A stretch of 64,000 nucleotides of DNA from Paracoccus aminovorans (GTDB lineage Bacteria; Pseudomonadota; Alphaproteobacteria; Rhodobacterales; Rhodobacteraceae): positions 2,991,001 to 3,055,000 of the forward strand of contig NZ_LN832559.1 of NCBI RefSeq assembly GCF_900005615.1, written 5' to 3'. Position 1 is the first letter of the stretch; each line of letters opens with the position of its first letter. The notes under the pieces are model-generated. The model was not told the DNA's origin. It ran no database searches and saw nothing but the letters and a program-made list of their open reading frames with translations. Positions 1 to 9,757 of the stretch are shown in pieces. Both the position numbers and the translations under genes were made by a program.

Positions 1-267
1 GACCCGATCTGGCGCCTTCCCTTCTGGGAGCCCTATGAGTCGATGATCGAGCCCGGCATTGCCGATCTCGACAACGCGCCTTCGGGCGGGTTTGCCGGGG
101 CGATCACCGCGGCGCTGTTCCTGCGCCGCTTCGCCGCGGGCGCCCGCCGATATGTGCATTTCGACATCTACGGCTGGCAACCCAGCAGCGCGCCGGGCCG
201 TCCCAAGGGGGGCGCCGGACAGGGCATGCGCGCCTTGCTGCACGCTCTGCCCGGGATCCTGGCATGA
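1..267 (+). CDS. Leucyl aminopeptidase (M17), C-terminal end, partial
   Basis: The reading frame is open from base 1 and ends at 267; the start and the metal-binding core lie outside the window. The visible 88 residues include DNAPSGGFAGAITAALFL and FDIYGW, the conserved tail of M17 cytosolic aminopeptidases that remove N-terminal residues from peptides. Its stop overlaps the start of the next gene by four bases (ATGA), so the two are probably co-translated. The family call rests on this tail only, so the catalytic residues cannot be checked here. Confidence 0.85.
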   Translation, partial: DPIWRLPFWEPYESMIEPGIADLDNAPSGGFAGAITAALFLRRFAAGARRYVHFDIYGWQPSSAPGRPKGGAGQGMRALLHALPGILA

Positions 268-1115
268 GCACCGCGATGGACCGCCGCCTGACCCCCGCGA
301 CCGAACGTATCGCCCTGGAATCACTGCGCGGCGTGGTGCTGCGCCCGGCCTATACCCCCGGCCGGCCGGTTCGGCTGGCGGTGCCCCTGGCCGATCTCTG
401 CCGCGCGCCGCAGGGTCCGCGCGACCGCCAGGTGAATTTCGGCGCCGACCTTACGCTGCTGGACCAGCAGCAGGATTGGGCCTTCGTCCAGGCGGCGGCC
501 GACGGTTATTGCGGCTGGCTGCGCGCCGAGGACCTGGGCCAGGATCTGCCCGCGATCACCCATCGCGTCAGAGCCCCCGCGACCCATGTCTATGCCCAGC
601 CCGACCTGAAGGCGCGCGAGTTGATGTCGCTGTCCCTGGGTGCCCGGCTGTCGGTGACTGCGCTGCAAGCCGGCTTTGCGCGGCTGGCGCAGGGCGGCTG
701 GGTGCCGGTCCAGCATATCTCGGACCAGCCGGCGTCCGACCCCGGCGCGGTGGCGCAGACGCTGCTGGGCACACCCTATCTCTGGGGCGGAAACAGCCGC
801 TGGGGGATCGATTGCTCGGGCCTGGCGCAGGCGGCGCTTTCGGCCTGCGCCCAGCCCTGCCCCGGCGACAGCGACCTGCAGGAGGCCGCCTTCCCGCCGG
901 CCGCGGACGGGATCCGGCGCAACGACCTGCTGTTCTGGCCCGGCCATGTCGCGCTTGCGCTGGACGGTCAGAACATGATCCACGCCACCGCCTTTGCCAT
1001 GGCCGTCATCCTGGAACCGATCCAGCAAGCCATCGCCCGCATCGACGCCGCCGGCCAGGGACCGTTCCGAGGCGCACGCCGCCCCCCGCTTGCCGCCACG
1101 GGACAGTTCCCCTAG
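264..1115 (+). CDS. NlpC/P60 family cysteine hydrolase with SH3-like N-terminus
   Basis: A 283-residue protein. The C-terminal half (about 155-270) is an NlpC/P60 domain with the catalytic Cys in GIDCSGLAQ (C184) and His in PGHVALAL (H228); a further His (H240) follows in NMIHATAF. Residues about 30-150 look like two bacterial SH3-type domains, as in dipeptidyl-peptidase VI-like enzymes that cut peptidoglycan stem peptides or recycled murein peptides. No signal peptide is visible, so a cytosolic role in murein peptide recycling fits, together with the aminopeptidase whose stop codon it overlaps. Function is by family; the exact substrate is inferred. Confidence 0.88.
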   Translation: MSTAMDRRLTPATERIALESLRGVVLRPAYTPGRPVRLAVPLADLCRAPQGPRDRQVNFGADLTLLDQQQDWAFVQAAADGYCGWLRAEDLGQDLPAITHRVRAPATHVYAQPDLKARELMSLSLGARLSVTALQAGFARLAQGGWVPVQHISDQPASDPGAVAQTLLGTPYLWGGNSRWGIDCSGLAQAALSACAQPCPGDSDLQEAAFPPAADGIRRNDLLFWPGHVALALDGQNMIHATAFAMAVILEPIQQAIARIDAAGQGPFRGARRPPLAATGQFP

Positions 1116-2208
1116 CCTCGCGGAAAGGAAAGGCGGTCATGGTCCATCCCCGGTTTCACAGCGAATTGCGCGCCAACACGCGGTGCGCCGGTTTGGCCTT
1201 TACGGAAAGGCGCGGGCCGGTCATGCGCGGATTCCTCGCGACCGAAGAAAGTCCGCGCCGCCTCCTGCCTGCCGGTCGCACCGTCGTCGGGGCAGAGATC
1301 GCGCCCGACGACAACGGACCGGCCCTGGCCGAAACCATTGCCCGTGGCGTCGAACCCCTGCCGGCAGAGGTCAACCCACGGTTACGACAACGCATTCTGT
1401 TCGGCCGTATCTTCAAGGGCCAGCCCGCGAGGCAACAGTTGCGCAGCTGTCGTGACAGCGCACCACCGCCAGAGCCGGACTACCAAATCGACGCGCATGG
1501 ACGCCGCTCTGCGGCCACCCGTCCCCGCTCCGGCTTCATCGATGCGGCCGGCGCGTTCTGGGCCCCGCAAAGGCGCGACGACATATGCGGCCCGGTCGGC
1601 GCACGCGTCGGAAAGGCGCTTCTGATAAACGTGCGGGACGCGCTTGGGCCCCTCGGCGCGGCGCGGCCCGGCATCGTCGTCACTGACGCCTTGGGACAGA
1701 TCGGCTCCGGCGACTGCGGATCGATGACGCCGACCGGGATGCCGGCGACGCGCCGGAAACTGGCGCAGAAAGCCGGTAGCGGATCCTTTTCTGAAACCCC
1801 TGCGCCTTTCCTCGACGCAACGGTCAAAGGGCAGCCTGCCAGCCGAGCGATCCCAAAGGCGGCAGGTCCTGGCCGGCTGCCGCGGGCGATGAGCGACGCC
1901 GGCAGCCCTTTCAACCCGCTCCGGGCTTCTGAACAATCTACCGAGCGGTCGCGATCGGCGACGCGGAACGCCGCCAGAGGCGACGGCGATCGGCGCGCTG
2001 CCGCCGCAGGACGGCGCACCGGACCACGCCCGGAAAGTGCCTGCTCTGCAGGACCCGGCAGCGGCCGGCGTCGTGCCCGCAAGATCTTCGCCGCGCAGTT
2101 GGCCGCACCGGCCTGATTGCACCCTTTGCCGGCCTACCCGCGATGCTGCGGATTGGGCCGGACCCTCTCGGCGCCACCATGCCGGCGCCCCCAATGACGG
2201 AAGACGAC
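1116..2208. other. 1.1 kb stretch without a convincing gene
   Basis: Between the NlpC/P60 gene and the PQQ dehydrogenase no frame has a recognisable family on either strand. The best candidate is a plus frame starting with ATG at 1139 (GGAAAGG upstream) and running to 2116, about 325 residues. Its first 100 residues have fairly normal codon third positions, but the rest is Arg/Pro/Ala-rich and uses codons rare in neighbouring genes (agg, ata, tta, cga). This could be a decayed gene or GC-rich noncoding DNA. An overlapping minus frame (1382-2194) looks no better. Confidence 0.4.
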
Positions 2209-3414
2209 ATGACGCCTTTTCGCGCCCCTGCCGCCATCCTTGCGCTGCTGGCCGGTCTGCTGACCGGCTCGGCCGCGCTGGCCGATTTCAACGATGCGCC
2301 CCCCAACGCCAAGGGCCAGACCCCCGCCTTCCAGGGCCAGACCCGGGCGCCGGTGATCCCGCAAGCCCTGCGGCTTGCGCAAACGCCGCTGGTCGAGGGG
2401 CTGCGCAATCCCTGGGGCATGGCGCTTTTGCCCGACGGCAGCCTGCTGATCACCGAAAAGATCGGCGCCATGCGGCTTTACCGCGACGGCAAGCTGTCCC
2501 CGCCGCTGAAAGGCCTGCCCGAGGTGGACGACGAGGGCCAGGGCGGGCTTCTGGACGTGGCGGTGGCGCCGAACTTCGCCAGCACTCGCCAGGTCTGGTT
2601 CAGCTTTACCCAGCCCCGCGGCGGGCGCGACAGCAGCACCGCCGTCGGCACCGGCCGGCTGTCGCAGGACGGCACCGCGCTTGAAGAGATGCGGGTGATC
2701 TTCACCGCCGAACCCGGCATGGAGGCACTCCATCATTTCGGTTCGCGCCTGGTCTTCGATCGCGACGGCCAACTGTTCGTGACCACCGGCGACCGCGGTC
2801 TGCCGCCCGAGCAGCCGATCTCTCAGGACCTCAACACCCACCCGGGCAAGGTGCTGCGGCTGGACCCGGCGACAGGGAAAGCCTCGGCCGGCAATCCGTT
2901 CACCGGCGGCCAAGGCCTGCCGGAGATCTGGTCCTATGGCCACCGCAACCTGCAAGCCGCGGCGCTGGACCCGCAGGGCCGGCTGTGGACGATCGAACAC
3001 GGTCCGAACGGCGGGGACGAGCTGAACCTGCCGCAGGCGGGGCGCAACTACGGCTGGCCGGTCATCACCTATGGGCAGAACTACGACGGCAATCCCATCG
3101 GCGCCGGGCTGACCGCGCAAGAGGGGATGGAGCAGCCGGTCTATTACTGGGACCCGGTGATCGCCCCCAGCGGCATGATCTTCTATCAGGGCGAGATGTT
3201 CCCGGAATGGCAGGGCGACGCGCTGATCGGAGGCTTGCGCGCCGAATCGCTGGTGCGGCTGAAGATCGAGGGCGACCGCGTTACCGGCGAACAGCGCCTC
3301 GCCGAGGGCATCGGCCGCGTCCGCGACATCGAGGTGGCGCCAGACGGCGCGCTGCTGGTGCTGATCGACGGCGAATCCGGCAGTTTGCTGCGGCTGACGC
3401 GGCGCGGGCGCTAG
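2209..3414 (+). CDS. PQQ-dependent soluble aldose sugar dehydrogenase (YliI/Asd-like)
   Basis: From ATG 2209 the protein has 401 residues and a signal peptide ending about ALA-DFN. It then forms a six-bladed beta-propeller of the GDH-B/YliI type: NPWGMALLPDGSLLITEK, GGLLDVAVAPNF, EIWSYGHRNLQ, EHGPNGGDELN and NYGWPVITYG match the family blades, with the propeller His in the first EHGP motif. These periplasmic enzymes oxidise aldoses to lactones with PQQ and Ca2+. An ATG at 2143 is in frame, but 2209 has GGAAG at good spacing and gives a clean leader. Gene stands alone; the electron acceptor is not evident. Confidence 0.9.
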   Translation: MTPFRAPAAILALLAGLLTGSAALADFNDAPPNAKGQTPAFQGQTRAPVIPQALRLAQTPLVEGLRNPWGMALLPDGSLLITEKIGAMRLYRDGKLSPPLKGLPEVDDEGQGGLLDVAVAPNFASTRQVWFSFTQPRGGRDSSTAVGTGRLSQDGTALEEMRVIFTAEPGMEALHHFGSRLVFDRDGQLFVTTGDRGLPPEQPISQDLNTHPGKVLRLDPATGKASAGNPFTGGQGLPEIWSYGHRNLQAAALDPQGRLWTIEHGPNGGDELNLPQAGRNYGWPVITYGQNYDGNPIGAGLTAQEGMEQPVYYWDPVIAPSGMIFYQGEMFPEWQGDALIGGLRAESLVRLKIEGDRVTGEQRLAEGIGRVRDIEVAPDGALLVLIDGESGSLLRLTRRGR

Positions 3415-3430
3415 CGCCCCGCGTCACCGG

Positions 3431-3802
3431 TCAGACCGGGCGCTGCAGGTCGTCCTCGGCCTCTTCGGGGGAAATACCCAGCGCCTCCATGCCCGCCTCC
3501 AGATAGTCGGCCAGCTGCGGCTCGCCCATCAGGTAATCCTCGGTCGGGCTGCGGCGTTCGGTCTTGGCGGTCTCGATCGCCTCCGCCAGGTCCTCGGGAC
3601 CGAAGGTGTCGCGGCCGATCCACATCACCGCGACCAGGCTGGCCTGTTCGTCCTCGTTCAGGCTGGCGATGAATTCCGCAAGCTCGGCCTGGGTGCCCCG
3701 CCCGGTGCGCTGGCCGCTATGCGCCCAGGCATTCACCCCGCTGTCGTATTCGCGGGCGCGGATGATGACATGGGCAAGTTTCTCGGGACTGATTTCCAGC
3801 AT
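3431..3802 (-). CDS. DUF3775 domain protein
   Basis: A 123-residue acidic protein beginning MLEISPEKLAHVIIRAREYD. It matches my memory of DUF3775, a small alphaproteobacterial family of unknown function, through VNAWAHSG, LAEFIASLNEDEQASLVAVMWIGRDTF and the DYLMGEPQLADYLEAGMEAL tail. ATG 3802 is preferred to the in-frame ATG at 3835 because AGAGAGG lies a good distance upstream of it. The C-terminus is rich in Glu/Asp (SPEEAEDD). No membrane segment or signal peptide. It converges on the PQQ dehydrogenase with 16 bases between stop codons. Confidence 0.75.
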   Translation of the reverse strand: MLEISPEKLAHVIIRAREYDSGVNAWAHSGQRTGRGTQAELAEFIASLNEDEQASLVAVMWIGRDTFGPEDLAEAIETAKTERRSPTEDYLMGEPQLADYLEAGMEALGISPEEAEDDLQRPV

Positions 3803-4448
3803 GGCGGCACCTCTCTTTCCCGACTGTCGCCCCATGCCGCGCCGGGGTCAATCGGGATCGAAGCGATAGCCGGGCGAGCGATGTCCTCGGCCGCCAGCAG
3901 AGCTGCGTCGTAGTTGGTCATAGGCCGTCTAGTCGCCGCGGCCCGAGCGATTCTCATGCGGCGAGGGGCGCGGGAGAAACCTGGATGCAATTCCAGCGGC
4001 GGCCGGCGTCCAGATGCGCGAGCCGCAGTCAGAGTCCAGCGACCACAACGGCATCGCGGCCAGGTCATGGCGCACCGGCATGGCGCTGCCTCAACGGATG
4101 GCGCAGGAAATCGCCGAACTTTGCCGCCTTGGCCAGCCGGATCGAGAGAGAGTCGAAGCCTTGCTCGCCAGCCAGCGACGATAGCGGACCGCCCGCACCC
4201 AGGGGTTCAGCGCCAGATAGTCGGCAAAGATCGCCGGATCGACCAGGCCCTCGATATCGGCCTCGAATGTTTCCGCAGCCGTCCCCGCGTCGGCACATCC
4301 CTGACCCGCTGCGGCGATTGCGGCCCTTGGGCGTGTCGGACAGGATGATATCGTCCTTTCAGACCAGCGCCTCAAGCGCCAAGGTCAGAAAAATGCTGCC
4401 GGCTTTCGGAAGTATGCAGGAGGACATCGTGCTGCCGGGACGATACGC
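3803..4448. other. Gene-less stretch with a possible decayed coding remnant
   Basis: About 650 bases without an intact gene. On the minus strand, two overlapping frames could be pieces of one frameshifted gene: 4091-4375 contains EADIEGLVDPAIFADYLALNP, and 4065-4298 continues as SLSIRLAKAAKFGDFLRHPL after a shift near 4180. I do not recognise the family. The stretch ends at the mutL stop codon. Confidence 0.3.
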
Positions 4449-6254
4449 CTAGCGCCCGAACAACCGCTCTATGTCGGAAAGTTTCAGCTCGATCCAGGTC
4501 GGGCGGCCGTGGTTGCACTGGCCGGATTTCGGCGTGCGCTCCATCTCGCGCAGCAGGGCGTTCATCTCGTCGCCGGACATGCGCCGGCCCGAGCGCACCG
4601 AGCCGTGGCAGGCCATGGAGCTCAGCACCGCATCCACCCGCGCCCGCAGCCGGTCCGAGGCACCCTGGTCGGCCAGATCGTCCAGGATGTCGCGGATCAG
4701 CGCCCGGGCATCCAGCCGCCGGACCAGCGCCGGAACCTCGCGCACCGCGACGGCGCCGCCGCCGAAGGGTTCGATCACCAGCCCCATCTGGGCCAAGTCG
4801 TCGGCAATGGACAGGATGCGCTGCGCATCGGCATCGGAAAGCTCGACGATTTCGGGGATCAGCAGCGCCTGGGATGCGATGCCATTCGCCTCGATCTGCG
4901 CCTTCAGCCGCTCATAGACCAGCCGCTCATGCGCGGCATGCTGGTCGACGATGACGATGCCGCCGGCGGTCTGGGCGATGATCCAATTCTCATGCAGCTG
5001 CGCCCGGGCGGCGCCCAGCGGCGCATCCTCGGCCGGTGTCTCGGGTTCGGGCTCGACACGGGCGGTCGGGGTTTCGGCAAAGCCCGGGGCCTGGAAGGCC
5101 AGGCTCGTCGCGATCGCCACTCCCGAAGGCCGCGCCGGCGCATAGCTCGCCTGATAGGCGCGCGGCGCCGGTTCTGGCCGCGCCGCCGCCAGCGCCTCGG
5201 CCGCCACAGTGGTGGAGCTGCGATGCCCGGCCCCGGCCAGCGCGTGGCGCAGGGCGCTCACCACCAGCCCGCGGGCAATGTCGGGCTCGCGGAACCGCAC
5301 CTCGGCCTTGGCGGGATGCACGTTCACATCGACCGCATGCGGCTCGCAGGCCACGAACAGCACCGCCGCCGGATGCCGGCCCGAAGGCAGCACGTCCATA
5401 TAGCCCGCCCGCAACGCCCCGGTCAGCAGCTTGTCGCGCACCGGCCGACCGTTCACGAACAGATGCTGCGCCACCGCCGCGCCGCGCGAATAGGTCGGCA
5501 GCGCGGCGAAGCCGGTCAGGCTGATGCCGTCCCGCTCGGCGCCGATAGGCAGGGCATTGTCGATGAACTCGCGCCCCATCACCCGCGATAGCCGGGTCTG
5601 CAAGGCGTCGAACAACTCGCCCTGTTCGGCATCGGTGCGGAACAGCAGCTTGCCCTCGTCCTCGTCGGTCAGGGTGAAACCGACAAAGGGCTCGGCCATG
5701 GCCAGGCGGCGGATCACCTCGGCCACGGCCTGGGTCTCGGCCCGCTCGCTGCGCAGGAATTTCAGCCGGGCGGGGGTGGCGAAGAACAGGTCGCGCAGCT
5801 CGACCACGGTGCCGCGATTGCCGGCGGCGGGCTTGACCGGCCCGATGCGCCCGCCCGAGACTGCGATCTGCGCCGCCTCGAACCCCTGCGCGCGGCTTGT
5901 GATCGCAAGCCGGCCGACCGCGCCCAGGCTGGGCAGCGCCTCGCCGCGAAAGCCGAAGCTGCGAATGTCCAGAAGGTCGCTGCCGTCGATCTTGCTGGTG
6001 GCGTGGCGGGCCAGCGCCAGCGGCAGGTCGTCGCCCGTCATGCCGCAACCGTCGTCCAAAACCCGGATCAGCGCCTTGCCGCCCTTGGCGATGGCCACGT
6101 CGATGCGGGTCGCGCCGGCATCCAGCGCATTCTCGACCAGTTCCTTGACCGCCGAGGCCGGACGCTCGACCACCTCGCCCGCCGCGATGCGGTTGGCGGC
6201 GGACTCGTCCAACTGCCGGATCACAGGGCGCATCTTGTTTGCGTGACTGTTCAT
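4449..6254 (-). CDS. mutL: DNA mismatch repair protein MutL
   Basis: 601 residues. The N-terminal GHKL ATPase shows ENALDAGA (41-48), DDGCGM (67-72) and [10 protein letters not shown] (100-109). The C-terminal dimerisation/endonuclease domain carries [12 protein letters not shown] at about 437, which fits the DQHAx2Ex4E nuclease motif, ACHGS at about 548 and CNHGRP at about 580. MutL links MutS mismatch recognition to strand incision. The intact nuclease motif implies a nicking MutL, as expected in bacteria without MutH. A Pro/Ala-rich linker separates the two halves. ATG 6254 is the longest plausible start; a second ATG lies seven codons in. Confidence 0.98.
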   Translation of the reverse strand: MNSHANKMRPVIRQLDESAANRIAAGEVVERPASAVKELVENALDAGATRIDVAIAKGGKALIRVLDDGCGMTGDDLPLALARHATSKIDGSDLLDIRSFGFRGEALPSLGAVGRLAITSRAQGFEAAQIAVSGGRIGPVKPAAGNRGTVVELRDLFFATPARLKFLRSERAETQAVAEVIRRLAMAEPFVGFTLTDEDEGKLLFRTDAEQGELFDALQTRLSRVMGREFIDNALPIGAERDGISLTGFAALPTYSRGAAVAQHLFVNGRPVRDKLLTGALRAGYMDVLPSGRHPAAVLFVACEPHAVDVNVHPAKAEVRFREPDIARGLVVSALRHALAGAGHRSSTTVAAEALAAARPEPAPRAYQASYAPARPSGVAIATSLAFQAPGFAETPTARVEPEPETPAEDAPLGAARAQLHENWIIAQTAGGIVIVDQHAAHERLVYERLKAQIEANGIASQALLIPEIVELSDADAQRILSIADDLAQMGLVIEPFGGGAVAVREVPALVRRLDARALIRDILDDLADQGASDRLRARVDAVLSSMACHGSVRSGRRMSGDEMNALLREMERTPKSGQCNHGRPTWIELKLSDIERLFGR

Positions 6255-6312
6255 GCCCCCAGATCTAGCATCTCGGCCACAGATTCGCTAGCCGCCCGCG
6301 CGACACGCCCCG

Positions 6313-6333
6313 TCTTTCCGTTTTCCAAATACC
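6313..6333 (-). repeat. Post-stop element, copy 1
   Basis: On the minus strand this reads GTATTTGGAAAACGGAAAG plus one flanking base on each side. It lies about 15 bases after the stop of the second M16 gene. An identical 21-base copy follows the SDHAF4-like gene at 15293, and a looser one follows selD. Confidence 0.6.
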
Positions 6334-6348
6334 CCAGCCGCCGCGCCG

Positions 6349-7662
6349 TCAATCGGTAGCGGTCACGCCCTCGGGCCGCCCGACCAGCACGAAGCGGATC
6401 TGGTCGGAATGCAGCAGCCGCTTCGCCACGCGCTGCACGTCCGCCGCTGTCACCGCCTCGACCTTGGCATTGCGGGTGTTGACGTAATCGGCGGGCAGGC
6501 CGATCAACTGCATCCCGGCCAGGATGCCGGCGATCTTGCCGTTACCGTCGAAGCGCAGCGGGTATTCGCCGGTCAGATAGGTCTTGGCGTCGTTCAGTTC
6601 CTTCTCGGTGACGCCGCCCTCGGCGAAACGGTCCCATTCGCTGCGGATCAGGCCCACCGCCTCGGCCACCTTGTCATTGGCGCTGGCCATGCCGCCCTGC
6701 CAGGTCTCGCCGTAAAGCCCGTTGGCAAGGCCGGTGCCGACGCCATAGGTCAGCCCGCGCTTCTCGCGGATCTGGTCCATCAGACGCGAGGAAAACCCGC
6801 CACCGCCCAGGATATGGTCGGCGACATAGGCGGCGAAGTAATCCGGATCGGACATCGGCAGGCCAGGCTGGGCGAAACTCACCACGGTCTGCGGGCTGTC
6901 CCAGTCGATCACCGTCACGCCACCCTTCAGCGCCAGCGTGGCCGGCTGCGGCAAGGGCGCCGAGCCCTTTTCCGGCAGCCCGCTCAGCAGCGTGTCGATC
7001 AGCTTGCCCAGGTCCTCGGCCGATATGTCGCCGGCGGCGGCCACGACCACGCGGTCGCGGGCCAGCACCCGGTCCTTGGCGGCGACCAGATCGTCGCGGG
7101 TCAGCGCCGCCACCGATTCGGCGGTGCCGTTGATCGAGGTCGCATAGGGGTGCTCGCCCCAGGCCAGCCGGGCCAGCTCCTTGGTGGCGATGCTTTGCGG
7201 ATCGGTCGCCTCGGACCGGATCACCGCCTGCAGCTGCGCCCGCACCCGCTCGACCGCATCGGCGTCGAAACGCGGCTCGACCAGCGCCTGGCGCAGCAGA
7301 TCGACGGCCTGGTCGCGGTTCTCGGTCAGCATCCGGGCATTGACGGTCAGCGCGTCGTCGCCGACGTCGAAGCGGTTCTGCGCGCCCAGCCCCTCGACCG
7401 CCTCGGCATAGGCGACCGAATCCATTGCGCCCGAACCATCTTCCAGCAGCGCGGTCATCAGGCTCATCTCGCCGCGCTTGCCCGGCGCGTCGAGGCTGGC
7501 GCCGCCCTTGAACATCAGCGACAGCGCGGTGAAGGGGATCGAGTGATCCTCGACCAGCCAGGCCTTGATGCCGCCGGGCGAGGTGATCTGCTGGATCTCG
7601 ATGGCGCTGGCGGGCAGGCTGGCCAGCGCGACGAAGACGAAGGTGACAAGCGCGCGGATCAT
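6349..7662 (-). CDS. M16 family peptidase-like protein, non-catalytic partner
   Basis: 437 residues with a Sec signal peptide (cleavage near ASA-IEI). It has the two-lobed M16 fold signature, including FSSRLMDQIREKRGLTYGV, which contains the Arg/Tyr pair of the substrate-binding lobe. The zinc motif HxxEH expected near residue 65 is replaced by KRGEMSLMTALLEDG, so it should not hydrolyse peptides. It overlaps the upstream M16 gene by four bases (ATGA). Pairs of active and inactive M16 subunits are known to form heterodimers; that arrangement is the best inference here. Likely periplasmic. Confidence 0.92.
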   Translation of the reverse strand: MIRALVTFVFVALASLPASAIEIQQITSPGGIKAWLVEDHSIPFTALSLMFKGGASLDAPGKRGEMSLMTALLEDGSGAMDSVAYAEAVEGLGAQNRFDVGDDALTVNARMLTENRDQAVDLLRQALVEPRFDADAVERVRAQLQAVIRSEATDPQSIATKELARLAWGEHPYATSINGTAESVAALTRDDLVAAKDRVLARDRVVVAAAGDISAEDLGKLIDTLLSGLPEKGSAPLPQPATLALKGGVTVIDWDSPQTVVSFAQPGLPMSDPDYFAAYVADHILGGGGFSSRLMDQIREKRGLTYGVGTGLANGLYGETWQGGMASANDKVAEAVGLIRSEWDRFAEGGVTEKELNDAKTYLTGEYPLRFDGNGKIAGILAGMQLIGLPADYVNTRNAKVEAVTAADVQRVAKRLLHSDQIRFVLVGRPEGVTATD

Positions 7663-9050
7663 TCGACATCTCCGGTCTGGGCGGCGGGCAGGGGCTGGGG
7701 CGCGTCCGAGGCATCGGCGCCGGGCTGCGGCAGCAGCCAGCCGGTCACGGTCGCGGGGTTTTCCAGCACCAGTTTCGCGGCGGCGGTGATGTCCTCGGGC
7801 GTGACGGCGGCCAGCACGTCGGGCCAGTCGTTCACGTCCTCGACCGTCAACCCGGTCGCCAGCCCCTGGCCATAGTCATAGGCGCGGCCATGCGCCGAAT
7901 CCTGCGCATAGACCCGGGCAGCGCGGATCCGGGTCTTGACCCGTTCCAGCTGCGCCGCATCCGGGCCGTCCTGCAGGAATGTCTTCAGCGCCGCATCCAG
8001 CGCCGCCTCGGCATCGGCATTCTCGACCCCCGACGCCGGCACCAGCGACAGCCCGAAGGTGGTCGGATCGACCGAGAACCCGTCATAGGAGGCATCGACG
8101 TAAAGCGCCTTGCCGGTCAGCACCAGCTCGCGCGCCAGCACCGAGGTCTGGCTGGACCCGGCCAGCAGCTCGGCCAGCACGGTCAGCGCGGCGGCGGTCT
8201 TCTGATCCTCGTGCCGGCGCTGCGGCGCGATCACCGTGCGCAGCATCACCGGCTGGGCGACGCGGGCGTCGACCCGCTCCATTCGGCGGGGCGAGCGTTG
8301 CACCGGCTCTTGCGGCCGCGGCAGCCTGGTCGAATCGGGCTTGGTGGCGATGGGGCCGTAATATTGTTCGGCCAGTTCTCGGGCCTTCTCGGCCGTCACG
8401 TCGCCGGCAATGACCAGCACCGCGTCGTTCGGGGCATAATGCGCGTCATACCAGGCGATGGCGTCGTCGCGGGTCAGCCCCTCCATCTCTTGCCGCCAGC
8501 CGATCACCGGCCGGCCATAGGGGTGGTTGTAGAACTGCACCGCGCTGCGTTCCTCGGAGAATTCCGCGCCGGGGTCGCTGTCGGTGCGCTGCGAGCGTTC
8601 TTCCAGCACCACCTGGCGCTCGGCCTGCCAGTCGTCCTCGCCGATCTTAAGGTTCGCCATGCGGTCGGATTCCATCTCCATCACCAGCGGCAGGCGGTCG
8701 GCGGCGATACGCTGGAAATAGGTGGTGTAGTCGTAGCTGGTAAAGGCGTTGTCCATGCCGCCATTGGCGGTCACGGTCTTGGACAGCTCGCCCGGCCCCA
8801 GCTTGTCGGTGCCCTTGAACATCAGGTGTTCCAGGTAATGCGCGATGCCCGACTTGCCCGGCTGTTCGTCGGCCGAGCCGATCTTGTACCAGACCATCTG
8901 CACCACCACCGGGGCGCGGTGATCCTCGATCACCACGGCCTCAAGGCCGTTCGGCAGGGTGAAATGGCTGATGCCTTCGGGCGGCGCGGCCAGGGCGGGC
9001 GAGACGGCCAATATCAGCGCAAGCGGCGCAAGGCGAAGGGAAATCTTCAT
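7659..9050 (-). CDS. M16 family zinc peptidase, catalytic subunit
   Basis: 463 residues from ATG 9050, chosen because it is preceded by GGAG and opens a signal peptide (MKISLRLAPLALILAVSPALA). HYLEH at 71-75 provides the zinc ligands and general base, and a Glu in VVLEERSQR about 76 residues on is the third ligand. Members process or degrade short peptides and signal peptides in the periplasm or inner-membrane face. First gene of the two-gene M16 operon; the DUF3035-lspA-purH genes lie just upstream on the same strand. Confidence 0.95.
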   Translation of the reverse strand: MKISLRLAPLALILAVSPALAAPPEGISHFTLPNGLEAVVIEDHRAPVVVQMVWYKIGSADEQPGKSGIAHYLEHLMFKGTDKLGPGELSKTVTANGGMDNAFTSYDYTTYFQRIAADRLPLVMEMESDRMANLKIGEDDWQAERQVVLEERSQRTDSDPGAEFSEERSAVQFYNHPYGRPVIGWRQEMEGLTRDDAIAWYDAHYAPNDAVLVIAGDVTAEKARELAEQYYGPIATKPDSTRLPRPQEPVQRSPRRMERVDARVAQPVMLRTVIAPQRRHEDQKTAAALTVLAELLAGSSQTSVLARELVLTGKALYVDASYDGFSVDPTTFGLSLVPASGVENADAEAALDAALKTFLQDGPDAAQLERVKTRIRAARVYAQDSAHGRAYDYGQGLATGLTVEDVNDWPDVLAAVTPEDITAAAKLVLENPATVTGWLLPQPGADASDAPQPLPAAQTGDVE

Positions 9051-9153
9051 GGGCAGGCTCCGGGTCGGGGTCGCGCACAGACCCTGCCCCGGCGGGCATC
9101 GCGGCGCAAGCCCGCCCCCCGTCATCTAACCGTGATCGCCGGGCGGGGCGGAG

Positions 9154-9726
9154 TCAGTCCGCCAGGCGGTCTTCCTGGTATTTCCGGGCCGGAAGCGGCG
9201 CCCCCGTGGCCGCATCCCGGCCACCCGGCGGCGGCGCCGAGGGCAGCAGCACGCCGGTCGGGCGCCAGCGTTCCGCCTCGGCCCAGCTGTCCAGCGTCAT
9301 CGGCTCATAGGCGCGGTAATAGACATTGGTGCGCGCCAACACCTCCAGCAGGCGGCGCGAGTGGCGGCTGCGCCATTCCACGTCCTCTTGCGCCGTCGTC
9401 TGGCGGATCGCCGCATCGCGACCCAGCCGCGAGGCGTAAGAGATCAGCGCGCCATCGGCCACGCCGACGCCCTGCGCCGACAGTTGCCCGGGATTGCCGC
9501 CCAGCGCCGCCACCGCATCGGCCTGCGGCGTCGGATCGGTGACATTGCTGCCGCCCGGCGTCGGCGCGGGCAAGGCGGCCAGGTCCGTGGGCATCTGCAA
9601 GGGCTTGGTCGGCAGGATGGCGAATTCGTCGGGGCTGGAACGCCCCGAGGAAATGTTCATCAGATGCGGATCGGTGCTGCAGGCCGCCAGGCCCAGCATG
9701 GTCATCATCAGCGCGATCGCCCGCAT
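9154..9726 (-). CDS. DUF3035 lipoprotein
   Basis: 190 residues from ATG 9726. The leader MRAIALMMTMLGLAACSTD carries a lipobox (LAAC), so the protein should be lipidated at the Cys and anchored in the envelope. The rest is Pro/Ala-rich with a conserved stretch around LGGNPGQLSAQGVGVADGAL and EDVEWRSRHSRRLLEVL, features I associate with DUF3035, an alphaproteobacterial family of unknown function usually beside lspA. It sits 31 bases downstream of lspA, whose product would process its signal peptide. Function unknown. Confidence 0.82.
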   Translation of the reverse strand: MRAIALMMTMLGLAACSTDPHLMNISSGRSSPDEFAILPTKPLQMPTDLAALPAPTPGGSNVTDPTPQADAVAALGGNPGQLSAQGVGVADGALISYASRLGRDAAIRQTTAQEDVEWRSRHSRRLLEVLARTNVYYRAYEPMTLDSWAEAERWRPTGVLLPSAPPPGGRDAATGAPLPARKYQEDRLAD

Positions 9727-9757
9727 CTTCCGTCCCTCACGTTCTTCTGGCGCCGTT

